From positions 1 to 29,268 of the forward strand of contig DIWD01000050.1 in assembly GCA_002428405.1 (NCBI GenBank): 29,268 nucleotides of DNA, in the 5' to 3' direction. The position numbers and the translations under genes were made by a program. This DNA is from a bacterium UBA6115. Its GTDB lineage: Bacteria; Bacillota_A; Clostridia; Christensenellales; Aristaeellaceae. This document shows, in pieces, positions 1 to 8,741 of this stretch. The notes under the pieces are model-generated. The model saw only the letters and a list, made by a program, of their open reading frames with translations, did no database searches and was not told where the DNA came from. How positions within the stretch are numbered: the first letter of the stretch is position 1; every line of letters begins with the position of its first letter.

Positions 1-20
1 AGGATCAAACTCTTGTGTTT
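1..20 (-). rRNA. rrs: 16S ribosomal RNA, 5' end only (partial)
   Basis: The first 13 bases are the reverse complement of AGAGTTTGATCCT, the near-universal start of bacterial 16S rRNA (the 27F primer site). The gene therefore runs leftward out of the window and only its first bases are present. The mature 5' end is placed by analogy a few bases before that motif, at about position 20, so the right boundary is approximate. The leader, boxA-like site and promoter just to the right support a real rRNA operon start. Confidence 0.88.
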
Positions 21-148
21 AATCCAACAACCTCCGGCTCCCGCCGGATGTCGCTTCTCTCGCTCAAAGAATCAACTGTCGTTTTTTCGCTTCTCTTCTC
101 TGTATCGTTTTCAAGGTCCCCGCTCCCCCCAATTTGGGGTGCCCGATG
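21..148 (-). other. rRNA operon leader with hairpins and a boxA-like antitermination site
   Basis: This is the transcribed leader between the rRNA promoter and the 16S 5' end, read leftward. It holds a CCCC/GGGG hairpin at 127-139 right at the predicted transcript start. A CCGGC/GCCGG stem with a 4-base loop lies at 34-47. At 63-74 the minus strand reads TGATTCTTTGAG, close to the rRNA boxA consensus (TGnTCTTTGA) bound by NusB/S10 for antitermination. The boxA call rests on sequence similarity only. The partner strand of the 16S processing stem lies outside the window. Confidence 0.55.
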
Positions 149-177
149 AATATAACATACCCCCTCACACCAGTCAA
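149..177 (-). promoter_or_regulatory. Sigma-A-type rRNA promoter
   Basis: On the minus strand the -35 box TTGACT (172-177) and the -10 box TATATT (149-154) are separated by exactly 17 bases. The predicted start of transcription is near 142, followed by the rRNA leader. The near-consensus boxes and the location upstream of 16S make this the strongest promoter call in the window. Confidence 0.85.
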
Positions 178-183
178 GCAGAA

Positions 184-528
184 TTATTGTGATTTTTCAT
201 TCTTCTGGTCAACCTGTATCGCAGGCATCCAGAACCCTTCATGAAGCAGCCAATAACCTCCAGGGTTCCTCTCCATGAAGCCGAAATCGACAAGTTCCCG
301 GCGGATGGTGCAGTAGTCGTCATACAACTGGTTGATGACTGCGTTGACCTCCTTTTCAGCGTATACACGGCCAAAAGAGAAACATGCGGCGAAACGCTGC
401 AGCACGAGAAGCCGCTTTTTCATCCTGACAGGCAGTGCCGTGAGACGCCCCTCCCTGAAGAAAGCTGCATAAACCTTATCCCTTACAGCCTGACTGACAT
501 CAGACGTACCGCTTGATATTTCTGACAT
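184..528 (-). CDS. DUF2087 domain protein, probable small regulator
   Basis: This encodes 114 residues. The C-terminal two thirds match the DUF2087 pattern: a basic LPVRMKKRLLVL segment (about residues 32-43), then EKEVNAVI, a DDYCTIRRELVDFGF helix and a final GGYW motif. In the family this domain often sits at the C-terminus of ArsR- or MarR-like regulators and looks like a winged-helix nucleic-acid binder. Here only about 30 residues precede it, so there is no separate HTH domain. The ATG at 528 is preceded by AGAAGGAGGG at the right spacing. An out-of-frame ATG at 533 was ignored. It lies alone, directly upstream of the rRNA promoter and in the same direction. The cellular role is unknown. 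Confidence 0.75.
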   Translation of the reverse strand: MSEISSGTSDVSQAVRDKVYAAFFREGRLTALPVRMKKRLLVLQRFAACFSFGRVYAEKEVNAVINQLYDDYCTIRRELVDFGFMERNPGGYWLLHEGFWMPAIQVDQKNEKSQ

Positions 529-654
529 TCCATGACCCTCCTTCTATTCCCGCTGATAATTATTCTATCATGGAGAAAAAGCGCGACACACAGGGCATAC
601 ATGAACAATTCCGTCATTATTGTCGCGTTTTGCCGTGCCGGACTAACGCGGGAT

Positions 655-2000
<1,346 letters not shown>

Positions 2001-2020
2001 AATCAGGACAGAATCAGGGG

Positions 2021-2062
2021 AACGGATTGGGGGCTTTCTTGAAAGAAAGCCCCCAATCCGTT
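2021..2062. terminator. Long perfect hairpin behind eno
   Basis: A perfect 19-bp inverted repeat with a 4-base loop lies 20 bases after the enolase stop (arms 2021-2039 and 2044-2062). There is no clear T tract on either strand. It may therefore act as a bidirectional terminator between converging genes or as a 3' stabiliser. Confidence 0.6.
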
Positions 2063-2160
2063 AAAGAACTTTAGAATCTATCCATGTACTATTTGAGAGA
2101 TATGGGGAACGCTTTGAAAAAGGGTTTCCCCTTTTCTTTGATTATTCGTCCAGTCCGCGT

Positions 2161-2937
2161 TCAGCGCGTCTTCCCCACCGGCGCCAGGTAGATGATGAAC
2201 TCCTCCTCGCCGTCCAGATGGAACAGCGCGTCCGATGCCGCCTGGTCATAAGCGGCAATGGCGCAGGTGCCGCATCCGATGGCTTCCGCGGCCAGATAGA
2301 GGTTCTGGCAGATGTGCCCCGCGTCCAGCGCGATGACCTTGTGGGAGGCTTCCGCGTAACGCCACTCGGTGCGGTAGGGGATGCAGGCCCAGAAAAAGAC
2401 TGCCGGCGCCTGGCCAACAAAAGCCTGGTCCATGGCGGCTTTACCGATCTGGCCGGGCAGGTTGTCCGGGCAGCCCATGAACAGCAGGGCATGCTCAAGG
2501 GGCAGGTAGCGCCACAGGCCCGGCTGGAAGGCGATTTCTCCTGTCCGGGATAGGGCTGGCTGCGTCAGCGCCAGGTAAGTCTCTGTGCTGTGGCGGTTTC
2601 CGGCGGAGGGCACGGTACGGAAAACACGCCCCGGAGTCGCCCGCCGCACCCCCTGGGTCGCCCAGAGCAGGAAGGAGATCTCCTCCGCGCTCAGCGGCGT
2701 TTCCTTATATTTACGCTGGCTGCTTCGTTCCCCGATCAGTTTATCCAGCGTGCCCTCCGGGTGCACTACCTCCCGCCACTGGGGCAGCGCGACAGGCGTT
2801 TCCCCATCCGGTACAGGTTTTTGAATGGGCGGCATCGGAATGCCTTGCGCCTGGTCGGTCATGCCGAAGTCTGTCATCTGGCGGATGGAGTCCTTCAGAT
2901 AACCCCGCAACTCCTTCATCTTTTCCGGTTTATCCAT
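2161..2937 (-). CDS. SagB/ThcOx-type FMN nitroreductase family oxidoreductase
   Basis: This encodes 258 residues. The core matches the nitroreductase fold of the SagB-ThcOx branch: an ERSSQRKY flavin-contacting segment followed by LSAEEISFLLWATQG (about residues 70-97), then a PSAGNRHSTETYL motif, DAGHICQNLYLAAEAIGCGTCAIAAYD, and the C-terminal FIIYLAPVGK strand. These proteins bind FMN and use NAD(P)H to reduce, or act as oxidases on, small substrates. The substrate cannot be read from the sequence, and no peptide-azoline cluster surrounds it. The start is ATG 2937 with AAAGGAG upstream; a longer reading from 2961 lacks a ribosome site. It follows the DNA glycosylase gene on the same strand after about 210 bases, so co-transcription is possible. 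Confidence 0.85.
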   Translation of the reverse strand: MDKPEKMKELRGYLKDSIRQMTDFGMTDQAQGIPMPPIQKPVPDGETPVALPQWREVVHPEGTLDKLIGERSSQRKYKETPLSAEEISFLLWATQGVRRATPGRVFRTVPSAGNRHSTETYLALTQPALSRTGEIAFQPGLWRYLPLEHALLFMGCPDNLPGQIGKAAMDQAFVGQAPAVFFWACIPYRTEWRYAEASHKVIALDAGHICQNLYLAAEAIGCGTCAIAAYDQAASDALFHLDGEEEFIIYLAPVGKTR

Positions 2938-3150
2938 ATGAGTCTCCTTTCTCTTGCGCATTTAATGGTCAGCGAATCAGCATGTGGTCAGTGGAAGTAA
3001 AAACGAAGAAATCAAGAAAATGTCCGGACATCAATGCCCCTTTTTCCAGATGGCCGGATGGAACAGCACTAACAGCGGGATGAACTCCAGCAGAAGGCAG
3101 AGGAACGCCAAGGCCAGCCAGGGAATAAAAGCATGATCTTGCGGTGCTTG

Positions 3151-4317
3151 TCAGAGCGTTTCCGCGCTGCACCCGTTGAAGGCCGCCAGCCGGAGGAGAG
3201 CGCTGTTGACGGTCTCCAGCGCCGCGGGGCCAGGCTCCATTCCCTCCTCCCACCACAGGCCTCTGACGCGCAGCACGCCGGCGCGCCTGTCGCACACCGG
3301 TTCGATGCGGCCGATGAAAGCGTCCCCGTACAGGATGGGCAGCACATAACTGCCGTATTGCCGCTTATCCTTTGGCGTGTACACCTCCCAGGTATACCGG
3401 AAATGAAACAAGGCCATCACCAGTTTTCTGTCCCAGATGAGGCTGTCCAGAGGGGCGATGAAGGCACAGCGGGGCGGAGATCCGGTAATCCTGAGGGATT
3501 CATCCAGGGTGCCGGCGTCTTCCCCGGCAATCCACAGCGTATCCTTGATGCCTTCTACCTGCACCGGAAGGATCCGGCCGTCCGCCTTCAGCCTGTCAAA
3601 CGCCCGTTCGCGCTGGTCTGCCTTGAAACCTGGGATACCCAGCCAGGCGTCAGAGGCGCGGTTCCACATCAGTCCGACCGCGCGCACGCGGCGCAGGGCC
3701 CGGAAACACTGGTGATCCAGTTCGTCCGGCAGCGGCTCCGGTATGATGAGCAGCTCCTCTGGAAGGCATCTTTCCGCCAGGTCATAGGTTTTGATATTGC
3801 CTTTTTTGTGATGGATCACCAGCTCGCCGGAAAAGTACATCTGCTCCAGCACCGCGCGCGCAAGGGTGGTTTTGCTCCAGTACCAGTCCACCTTTTCCGG
3901 AAGCCCCAGCTGCGATGAGTTCCGGGGCCCTTCCAGCCGGATTTTCTCCAGCACCTTTTCGCGCACCTGGTTGATCTGTTCAAAGCTTCGGCTGTCAGCG
4001 GAGTAGCGTTCCCTTTCCCGGCGGAAATAAGGCCAGTCTTCCCTGGGCAGGATGGCCAGGTTCTTGTCAAAGTAATCCACCAGACGACGGCTTTGGTACA
4101 GCAGCTCTTCCAGCATTCCGGCGTGATAATCCGGCACACGCGCCAGGAACACAAGCTCCGGGCTGCGCCCGCAGACATCCACCGGGTCAAACTGAACGCA
4201 GCCCGCCTGGCGGACAAAAGCCATCACTCCCTCAGGACCTAAAAAGCGCGCCTCGCCCAGCAGCCCGTGGTGATAAAGCAGAAACCGGCGCGCCTCTCCC
4301 AAACTCAGTTGTATCAT
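3151..4317 (-). CDS. AlkX/YcaQ-like winged-helix DNA glycosylase (HTH_42 family)
   Basis: The 388 residues belong to the HTH_42 winged-helix superfamily that includes Streptomyces AlkZ and E. coli YcaQ/AlkX. Characterised members excise alkylated bases and unhook interstrand crosslinks. The catalytic QxD signature of this family is visible as VQFD (Q42, D44), followed by the conserved R and the SPELVFLARVPDY stretch. Later landmarks are FDRLKADGRILPVQVEG, a PLDSLIWDRK motif and YGSYVLPILYGDAFIGRIEP near the C-terminus. The length fits the AlkX branch. ATG 4317 was chosen because GGGGGAAGG precedes it and the LSLGEARRFLL helix starts there; a 30-residue upstream extension would begin near the promoter. 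It is divergent from the receiver-like gene. A repair function is inferred from family membership. Confidence 0.85.
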   Translation of the reverse strand: MIQLSLGEARRFLLYHHGLLGEARFLGPEGVMAFVRQAGCVQFDPVDVCGRSPELVFLARVPDYHAGMLEELLYQSRRLVDYFDKNLAILPREDWPYFRRERERYSADSRSFEQINQVREKVLEKIRLEGPRNSSQLGLPEKVDWYWSKTTLARAVLEQMYFSGELVIHHKKGNIKTYDLAERCLPEELLIIPEPLPDELDHQCFRALRRVRAVGLMWNRASDAWLGIPGFKADQRERAFDRLKADGRILPVQVEGIKDTLWIAGEDAGTLDESLRITGSPPRCAFIAPLDSLIWDRKLVMALFHFRYTWEVYTPKDKRQYGSYVLPILYGDAFIGRIEPVCDRRAGVLRVRGLWWEEGMEPGPAALETVNSALLRLAAFNGCSAETL

Positions 4318-4355
4318 GCCTTCCCCCGCCTGTTCACTATGTACTGTTTGTAATA

Positions 4356-4385
4356 ATAATAGCATGAAGTGTACGGAAAGCACAA
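4356..4385 (-). promoter_or_regulatory. Promoter of the DNA glycosylase gene
   Basis: On the minus strand TTGTGC (4380-4385) and TATTAT (4356-4361) are 18 bases apart, about 40 bases before the chosen start. It is back to back with a rightward promoter only 7 bases away. Confidence 0.55.
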
Positions 4386-4391
4386 AACACA

Positions 4392-4420
4392 TTGTCATTT
4401 TCCGCATGGTTGGCTATAAT
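4392..4420 (+). promoter_or_regulatory. Strong sigma-A-type promoter of the receiver-like gene
   Basis: The -35 box TTGTCA (4392-4397) and a consensus -10 box TATAAT (4415-4420) have a 17-base spacer. The predicted transcript starts near 4427, giving a leader of only about 24 bases before the GGAGGAG ribosome site and ATG 4451. A small TTGCGT/ACGCAA repeat (4425-4440) lies between. Confidence 0.8.
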
Positions 4421-4450
4421 GGCTTTGCGTGAAGACGCAAGGAGGAGACG

Positions 4451-5260
4451 ATGTACAAGCTGTTGCTGGTCACCAAGGATGCTCAAGTCAGGGAATCTTT
4501 TACCGGCATTCAGGATTTGCACAGGCAGATGTTCGAACCGATCACCGTCCTGGAAAGCGCAGAAGAGGCCGTCGCCTTCCTGCGAAAAGGCGGGACAGAC
4601 GCCGTGGGCTTCGCGCTGAAGGAACCGGAACAAGGCTTTCTGATGAACCAAATTGCGCAGCACTATCCCTCCCTGCCCATTTTCCGCACCCACCGCCGCG
4701 GCGAGGAGCTGCGCGCCGAGCTGACCCTGGTGCGCGAATACCTCGACCAACTGCATGCCGATTACAGCGATTACGAAAACGATGCGGACACCACCCTCGC
4801 GCGGCTGCAGAACGAACTGGTCCACAAACTGCTGGAGGAAAAGATCTTATCCCGGGATGAGCTGAAAAGCAGGCTGCTGCTTTCGCGCTCACCGCTGTTG
4901 GATGAGAACCCCTGCTTCCTGTTTGAGTTCAACCTGCCTGACGGGTCCCAATACCTTCAATCCCGCTGGCATCACGGCTTTGAGCGGCTGGACCTTTCCC
5001 TGCGCGCGAACTTTTTCGGGCGGATCCAGGGTCCGCTGTTCTGTGGCGCCGCGTTACTCAGCGGCGAAAACCTGCGGGTAATGGCCTGCGCGACAGGGAA
5101 ACTCAGCGAGAGTGAAGTGGACATGCTCAGCCAAAGCGTACATGAACAGGTGCTCTCAACCGCGCGCCAGGTCAAGGATTATATGGACCTGGAATTGGTC
5201 TGCACCAGTTTCCGTGTATTGGACAGCCTTTCCGCCCTCATTCCCCGGCATACTCCCTGA
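4451..5260 (+). CDS. Degenerate receiver-like regulatory protein without an output DNA-binding domain
   Basis: This encodes 269 residues, with ATG 4451 after GGAGGAG. The first 110 residues look like a response-regulator receiver (MYKLLLVTKDAQVRESF, then a TDAVGFAL strand). The acidic pair is reduced to VTKD, and the position of the phospho-acceptor Asp at the end of the TDAVGFAL strand is not acidic, so phosphorylation is unlikely. A helical segment follows (about 95-150). The last 120 residues (PCFLFEFNLPDG to LSALI) resemble the domain found between receiver and HTH in YesN-type regulators, but no AraC helix-turn-helix follows. It is cytoplasmic, with no signal peptide or membrane segment. 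It precedes the SPFH gene by 59 bases on the same strand, so the two are probably co-transcribed. The function is unknown; the domain assignment is an inference. Confidence 0.6.
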   Translation: MYKLLLVTKDAQVRESFTGIQDLHRQMFEPITVLESAEEAVAFLRKGGTDAVGFALKEPEQGFLMNQIAQHYPSLPIFRTHRRGEELRAELTLVREYLDQLHADYSDYENDADTTLARLQNELVHKLLEEKILSRDELKSRLLLSRSPLLDENPCFLFEFNLPDGSQYLQSRWHHGFERLDLSLRANFFGRIQGPLFCGAALLSGENLRVMACATGKLSESEVDMLSQSVHEQVLSTARQVKDYMDLELVCTSFRVLDSLSALIPRHTP

Positions 5261-5319
5261 TCACACGGGCCCCAGTGGCCTTCATTTTTAAGGATATACA
5301 TCATAAAGGAGGATACCCC

Positions 5320-6357
5320 ATGAGTTTCTTCAAAAAGGTCATCAACAGCCAACTGATCGACGTCATCGAATGGACCGATTCCAGCAGCAACACCATGGTG
5401 CACCGTTATGAATCCCAGGGCAAGGAAATTATGATGGGCGCGCAGCTCACCGTGCGCGAGAGCCAGGTCGCCGTGTTTGTCAACGAGGGCAAGATCGCGG
5501 ATGTGTTCCAGCCCGGCCGCTATGAATTGAGCACCCAGAACATGCCCATCATGACCGCGCTGAAAAGCTGGAAATACGGCTTCAAGTCGCCCTTCCAGGC
5601 TGAAGTGTACTTCGTGAACACCAAGCAGTTTCTGGACTGCAAGTGGGGCACCAGCAACCCTGTGATGATGCGGGACGCGGAGTTTGGCATGGTTCGCCTG
5701 CGCGCCTTTGGCATCTACTCCTTCCGCGTGATCGATCCTGTTGCCTTCCTCAAGGAAGTGTTCGGTACGGCCGAGCTGATGACGGTCGAAGGCGTCGATG
5801 GGCAAATCAAGCGCACTGTCGTGTCCGCGCTGTCTGACATCATCGCCCAGAGCAAGATCCCCGCGCTGGACCTCGCCGCCAATTATGAAGAACTGGGGCA
5901 GTTTGCGCTCAACGCCCTTGCCCCCCGCTTTTCCGGCCTTGGCCTGAAAATTGAGACCTTTGTGGTGGAAAACATCAGCCTGCCCCAGGAAGTGGAACAG
6001 GCGATGGACCGGCGCACCAGCATGGGCGTGGTGGGGGATCTGAACAAATACACCCAGTATCAGGCCGCCGAGGCCATCAGGGACGCTGCCCAGAACGAAG
6101 GCGGGGCAGCCGGGATGGGCACGGGCCTGGGCGCCGGCATGGCAATGGGCCAGATGCTCCAGGGCGCTTTCCAGGGGTCCCAGCAGCAGGCAGCTGTGAA
6201 GACGGCGCCCTGCGTCGCCTGCGCCAGCGCCATTCCGCAGGGCAGCAAGTTCTGCCCTGAGTGCGGCGCCAGCCAGACATCCTCTGCCTGCAAGGACTGC
6301 GGCAAGCCGCTCGCCCCGGGCGCGAAGTTCTGTCCGGAGTGCGGAGCAAAACAGTAA
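5320..6357 (+). CDS. SPFH-domain protein with two C-terminal zinc ribbons (YdjI-like)
   Basis: The 345 residues begin at ATG 5320 behind AAAGGAGG. The N-terminal 250 residues match the SPFH/virion-core-like family typified by B. subtilis YdjI: SFFKKVINSQLIDVIEW, a membrane-proximal strand region, and KIETFVVENISLPQEVEQAMDRR. A Gly/Ala/Met-rich linker (about 265-300) follows, then two consecutive zinc ribbons. Each has a CxxC knuckle (CVAC, CKDC) and a second knuckle of the form FCPECG. No transmembrane helix is evident; SPFH proteins typically scaffold membranes from the cytoplasmic face. In Bacillus the relative works with the PspA-like protein YdjF in membrane stress. Here the partner is instead a degenerate receiver protein. 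The gene ends in a clear terminator. Confidence 0.85.
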   Translation: MSFFKKVINSQLIDVIEWTDSSSNTMVHRYESQGKEIMMGAQLTVRESQVAVFVNEGKIADVFQPGRYELSTQNMPIMTALKSWKYGFKSPFQAEVYFVNTKQFLDCKWGTSNPVMMRDAEFGMVRLRAFGIYSFRVIDPVAFLKEVFGTAELMTVEGVDGQIKRTVVSALSDIIAQSKIPALDLAANYEELGQFALNALAPRFSGLGLKIETFVVENISLPQEVEQAMDRRTSMGVVGDLNKYTQYQAAEAIRDAAQNEGGAAGMGTGLGAGMAMGQMLQGAFQGSQQQAAVKTAPCVACASAIPQGSKFCPECGASQTSSACKDCGKPLAPGAKFCPECGAKQ

Positions 6358-6369
6358 AGTCCTCCAGTG

Positions 6370-6396
6370 GAAGCGAGAAATCGCTTCCGCTTTTTC
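6370..6396 (+). terminator. Rho-independent terminator of the receiver-SPFH operon
   Basis: An 8-bp stem (6370-6377 with 6382-6389) closed by a GAAA tetraloop is followed by GC and five T. It begins 13 bases after the SPFH stop and is a textbook intrinsic terminator. Confidence 0.85.
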
Positions 6397-6468
6397 ATGA
6401 TTTCCCCGCGTTTGGACCAGGCGCTGTCGGACAGGCGCCGGGATGAACCCCCCGCAAACGGAGGGCAA

Positions 6469-7029
6469 ATGGAACAGCAAGAGATATTGGACCTGTTTAT
6501 CAAGGCAGGCGCCATCCGGCAAGGGCATTATTACAGACTGTCCGGCCGGCATACCGACTGGTATGTACAGTGCGCGCGCCTGTTTGAGGACACCGGAACC
6601 GCGGCGTTGCTCGGCAGTGAGCTGGCCGCGAGGAGCGAAAAATACCAGGCCGGCATTGTTTTGGCGGCAGCGGTGGGCGGCATCCTGCCCGGATTTGAGA
6701 CGGCCCGGGCGCTGGGCCTGCGCCTGATTTACTGTGAGAAACGGGACGGCGCGCTCATCCTGCGCCGCGGATTTGAGCTTCCCCAGGGCGCCAGGGTGCT
6801 GATTATCGAGGATGAGGTGTCCACCGGGCAGAGCGTCAGGGAAATGACAGAAATCGTTCACGCCCTGAAGGGCGAAGTAGCCGGCATCAGCTGCCTGGTG
6901 GACAAATCAGGCGGCCGGGTCCATTTTGACGCGCCGTTTGAATCGCTGCTCACCCTGAAGGCTGAGCATTACCGCCCGGAAACCTGCCCAATGTGCGCGC
7001 AGGGCATGAAACTCGAAAACGCGGGGTAA
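6469..7029 (+). CDS. pyrE: Orotate phosphoribosyltransferase
   Basis: PyrE transfers the phosphoribosyl group of PRPP to orotate, giving OMP in de novo pyrimidine synthesis. The 186 residues carry the PRPP-binding loop VLIIEDEVSTGQS (110-122, with E114 D115), the orotate/PPi-contacting SGRHTDWYVQCARLF near residues 25-39 and the AAAVGGILPG strand-loop at 67-75. The C-terminal ETCPMCAQG resembles the Cys-containing tails of some clostridial and archaeal OPRTs. The start is ATG 6469 with GGAGGG five bases upstream; the in-frame extension to 6367 overlaps the preceding terminator and is rejected. A near-palindrome (GGCGC...GCGCC, about 6419-6440) lies just before the ribosome site. No other pyr genes are nearby. 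Confidence 0.93.
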   Translation: MEQQEILDLFIKAGAIRQGHYYRLSGRHTDWYVQCARLFEDTGTAALLGSELAARSEKYQAGIVLAAAVGGILPGFETARALGLRLIYCEKRDGALILRRGFELPQGARVLIIEDEVSTGQSVREMTEIVHALKGEVAGISCLVDKSGGRVHFDAPFESLLTLKAEHYRPETCPMCAQGMKLENAG

Positions 7030-7115
7030 ATCGCTGCGGAGAGTCTCCTTTACCCGCCACCGCATGGGGAATCCCGTCCATTGCATTTTGGAAAGTCTTT
7101 TGATATCCCTCATTG

Positions 7116-7193
7116 GTTTATTCATATTGTCTCTGTTTATTCATGCCTCACCGGCTTGTTTTTGTGATCCGGCTTGTTTTTTTCGAGAAAAAC
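7116..7193. repeat. Paired direct repeats and an inverted repeat upstream of the ABC operon
   Basis: The gene-free stretch 7030-7321 holds two pairs of short direct repeats. GTTTATTCAT occurs at 7116-7125 and 7135-7144 (19-base period). CCGGCTTGTTTTT occurs at 7151-7163 and 7169-7181 (18-base period). The last repeat runs into a GTTTTT/AAAAAC inverted repeat (7176-7193). Spacings near two helical turns on one DNA face, just upstream of a promoter, suggest regulator binding sites. The regulator is unknown. Confidence 0.5.
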
Positions 7194-7205
7194 ACTGACT
7201 TTCGT

Positions 7206-7234
7206 TTGCATATGCATATTGTTTGGTATATTAT
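7206..7234 (+). promoter_or_regulatory. Promoter of ABC operon 1
   Basis: TTGCAT (7206-7211) and TATTAT (7229-7234) are separated by 17 bases, about 90 bases before the binding-protein start. The paired direct repeats lie immediately upstream. Confidence 0.65.
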
Positions 7235-7321
7235 GATTGTATACGGCATGAATGCCGATAAACGCATGTCCGCCTGAACCGCCATATGGCTGTTCGGCGT
7301 GAAACTCAAGGAGGAAACACC

Positions 7322-8731
7322 ATGTCAAAGAAAACCTGGACCACCGTACTGATCGTGCTGCTGGTAATAGCAGCAGCGGTCGCCATCTATTTCCTGACCA
7401 GGCCAGCGCCCAAGCCCGCGGAGCCGCAGGCCACCCTGGCCCCGACCGAAGCCCCCACAGCGGCTCCGACTGAGGCCCCGACCGCGGCACCGACTGAAGC
7501 GCCAACCGCGGCACCGACTGAAGCGCCAACCGAAGCGCCGGCAGCTGAAAAGATTGAAGTCAACATGTTCCAGCTCAAGGTTGAGGTTGACCCGATGCTT
7601 CAGGCGTTTGCCAAGCTCTACAACGAGAAGAACCCGGGCGTCAACGTCACCGTTGAGACGCTGGGCGGCGGCGCCGATTACCACGGAGCGCTGAAATCCA
7701 AGCTTGCCGCTGACCAGATGCCTGCCATCTTCATGATAGAGGGCAAGGGCAACTATGAGCTGTGGAAAGACTACATCGCTGACCAGTCCGCAACCGATTG
7801 GGTGAAGGACACCGACCTGGTGTACTATGCGCCGGACGGCAAAGCGGTGGGCTTCCCCATCGCCATGGAGGGCTTCGGCCTGGGCTACAACGCTGACATC
7901 CTGGGAAAAGCCGGCATTGATCCCGCCACCCTGACCACCTTCTCCGCCGTAAAGGCCGCCTTTGAAAAACTGGACGGCATGAAGGCCGAACTGGGCCTGG
8001 ACAGCGTCGCCAGTGTGGGCACCAAGTCCGGCGAGCTCTGGTGGGTCACCTCCCAGCATGTGTTCAACGCCTTCTACGCGGGTTATCTGGACTACAACGA
8101 TTCCTCCGTGTATGACGCGCTGATGAAGGGCGAAGTGGATCAGGAACGCCTGACCGCGTTTGCCAACTACCTCAAGCTCCTCTATGATCATTCGGACCAG
8201 AATGTCCTGCTCAACGGCAACTATGACGCGCAGGTCGGCGCATTCGCCACAGGGAAAGCCGCTTTCATCACGCAGGGCAACTGGATCGACCCGAACATGA
8301 AGCAGTTGGAAGCCACCTTCAAGATGGGCTACATCTCCCACAACTTCCTGGAGACTGAGTCCAAGGGCCTGTATATGGCCGCTCCGTCCTGGTTCGTGGT
8401 AAACGCCCAGGCAACCCCCGAGCAGCAGAAGGCCGCCGTTGATTTCCTCAACTACATGGCCCTGTCCGAGGACGGCGCCAACTACATGGTGGCTGAGGCC
8501 GGCATGGTGCCCGCCTTCAAGTCCGTCAAGCTCCTGCCCACCGGACAGTTCTCCGCGGCCCTGGTCGAGGCGAGCGCCCGCGGCGGCAACTTCAACTGGT
8601 ACTTCGGCCAGAATCCCGACGGATTCAACCAGTACACCCTGGGACCGATCTTTGAGCTGTTTGGAACCGAACGCAACGTGGAGGCCTTCGTGGCTGACGT
8701 CACCGCCGCGTTCAAATCCCTGGTCAAGTAA
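7322..8731 (+). CDS. Membrane-anchored sugar-type ABC solute-binding protein
   Basis: This encodes 469 residues; ATG 7322 follows AAGGAGG. Residues 80-469 are a family 1 (MalE/UgpB-like) extracellular binding protein: FQLKVEVDPMLQAFAKLYNEKNPGVNVTV, the hinge segment AVGFPIAMEGFGLGYNADIL, FATGKAAFITQGNW and AAVDFLNYMALSEDG. Most Bacillota binding proteins are lipoproteins. This one lacks a lipobox Cys and instead has an N-terminal transmembrane helix (about 7-26) with no obvious cleavage site. A Pro/Thr/Ala/Glu repeat linker (27-76) follows, which would tether the receptor at a distance from the membrane. It is the first gene of an importer operon and is followed by a hairpin and two permeases. 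The ligand is probably a carbohydrate, identity unknown. Confidence 0.9.
   Translation: MSKKTWTTVLIVLLVIAAAVAIYFLTRPAPKPAEPQATLAPTEAPTAAPTEAPTAAPTEAPTAAPTEAPTEAPAAEKIEVNMFQLKVEVDPMLQAFAKLYNEKNPGVNVTVETLGGGADYHGALKSKLAADQMPAIFMIEGKGNYELWKDYIADQSATDWVKDTDLVYYAPDGKAVGFPIAMEGFGLGYNADILGKAGIDPATLTTFSAVKAAFEKLDGMKAELGLDSVASVGTKSGELWWVTSQHVFNAFYAGYLDYNDSSVYDALMKGEVDQERLTAFANYLKLLYDHSDQNVLLNGNYDAQVGAFATGKAAFITQGNWIDPNMKQLEATFKMGYISHNFLETESKGLYMAAPSWFVVNAQATPEQQKAAVDFLNYMALSEDGANYMVAEAGMVPAFKSVKLLPTGQFSAALVEASARGGNFNWYFGQNPDGFNQYTLGPIFELFGTERNVEAFVADVTAAFKSLVK
7440..7543 (+). repeat. 24-bp coding minisatellite (APTEAPTA units)
   Basis: About four copies of a 24-base unit encode tandem APTEAPTA-like octapeptides in the linker of the binding protein. 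Two adjacent units are identical at the DNA level (around GCACCGACTGAAGCGCCAAC), so the array is a candidate for length variation by slippage. Confidence 0.8.
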
Positions 8732-8741
8732 ATCCGTATCT

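Noticed and set aside
2105..2140. Terminator for the nitroreductase gene (GGGGAA/TTCCCC, minus strand)
   Set aside because: Only about six base pairs with a long loop and no T tract. Too weak to call.
2969..3295. 108-codon frame overlapping the end of the DNA glycosylase gene
   Set aside because: Most of it is out of frame inside a well-supported gene, with Arg/Gly/Pro-rich shadow composition.
5179..6861. 560-codon open frame antisense to the SPFH and pyrE genes
   Set aside because: Long antisense frames are expected opposite GC-rich genes. It spans a terminator and two well-supported genes and has His/Gly-rich low-information content.
7440..7543. Tandem repeats as a possible CRISPR array
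   Set aside because: The units are contiguous, in frame and encode a Pro/Thr/Ala/Glu linker. There are no spacers and no cas genes.
7325..8341. 338-codon open frame antisense to the binding protein
   Set aside because: It is the complement of a gene with clear family motifs; the composition is typical of a shadow frame.
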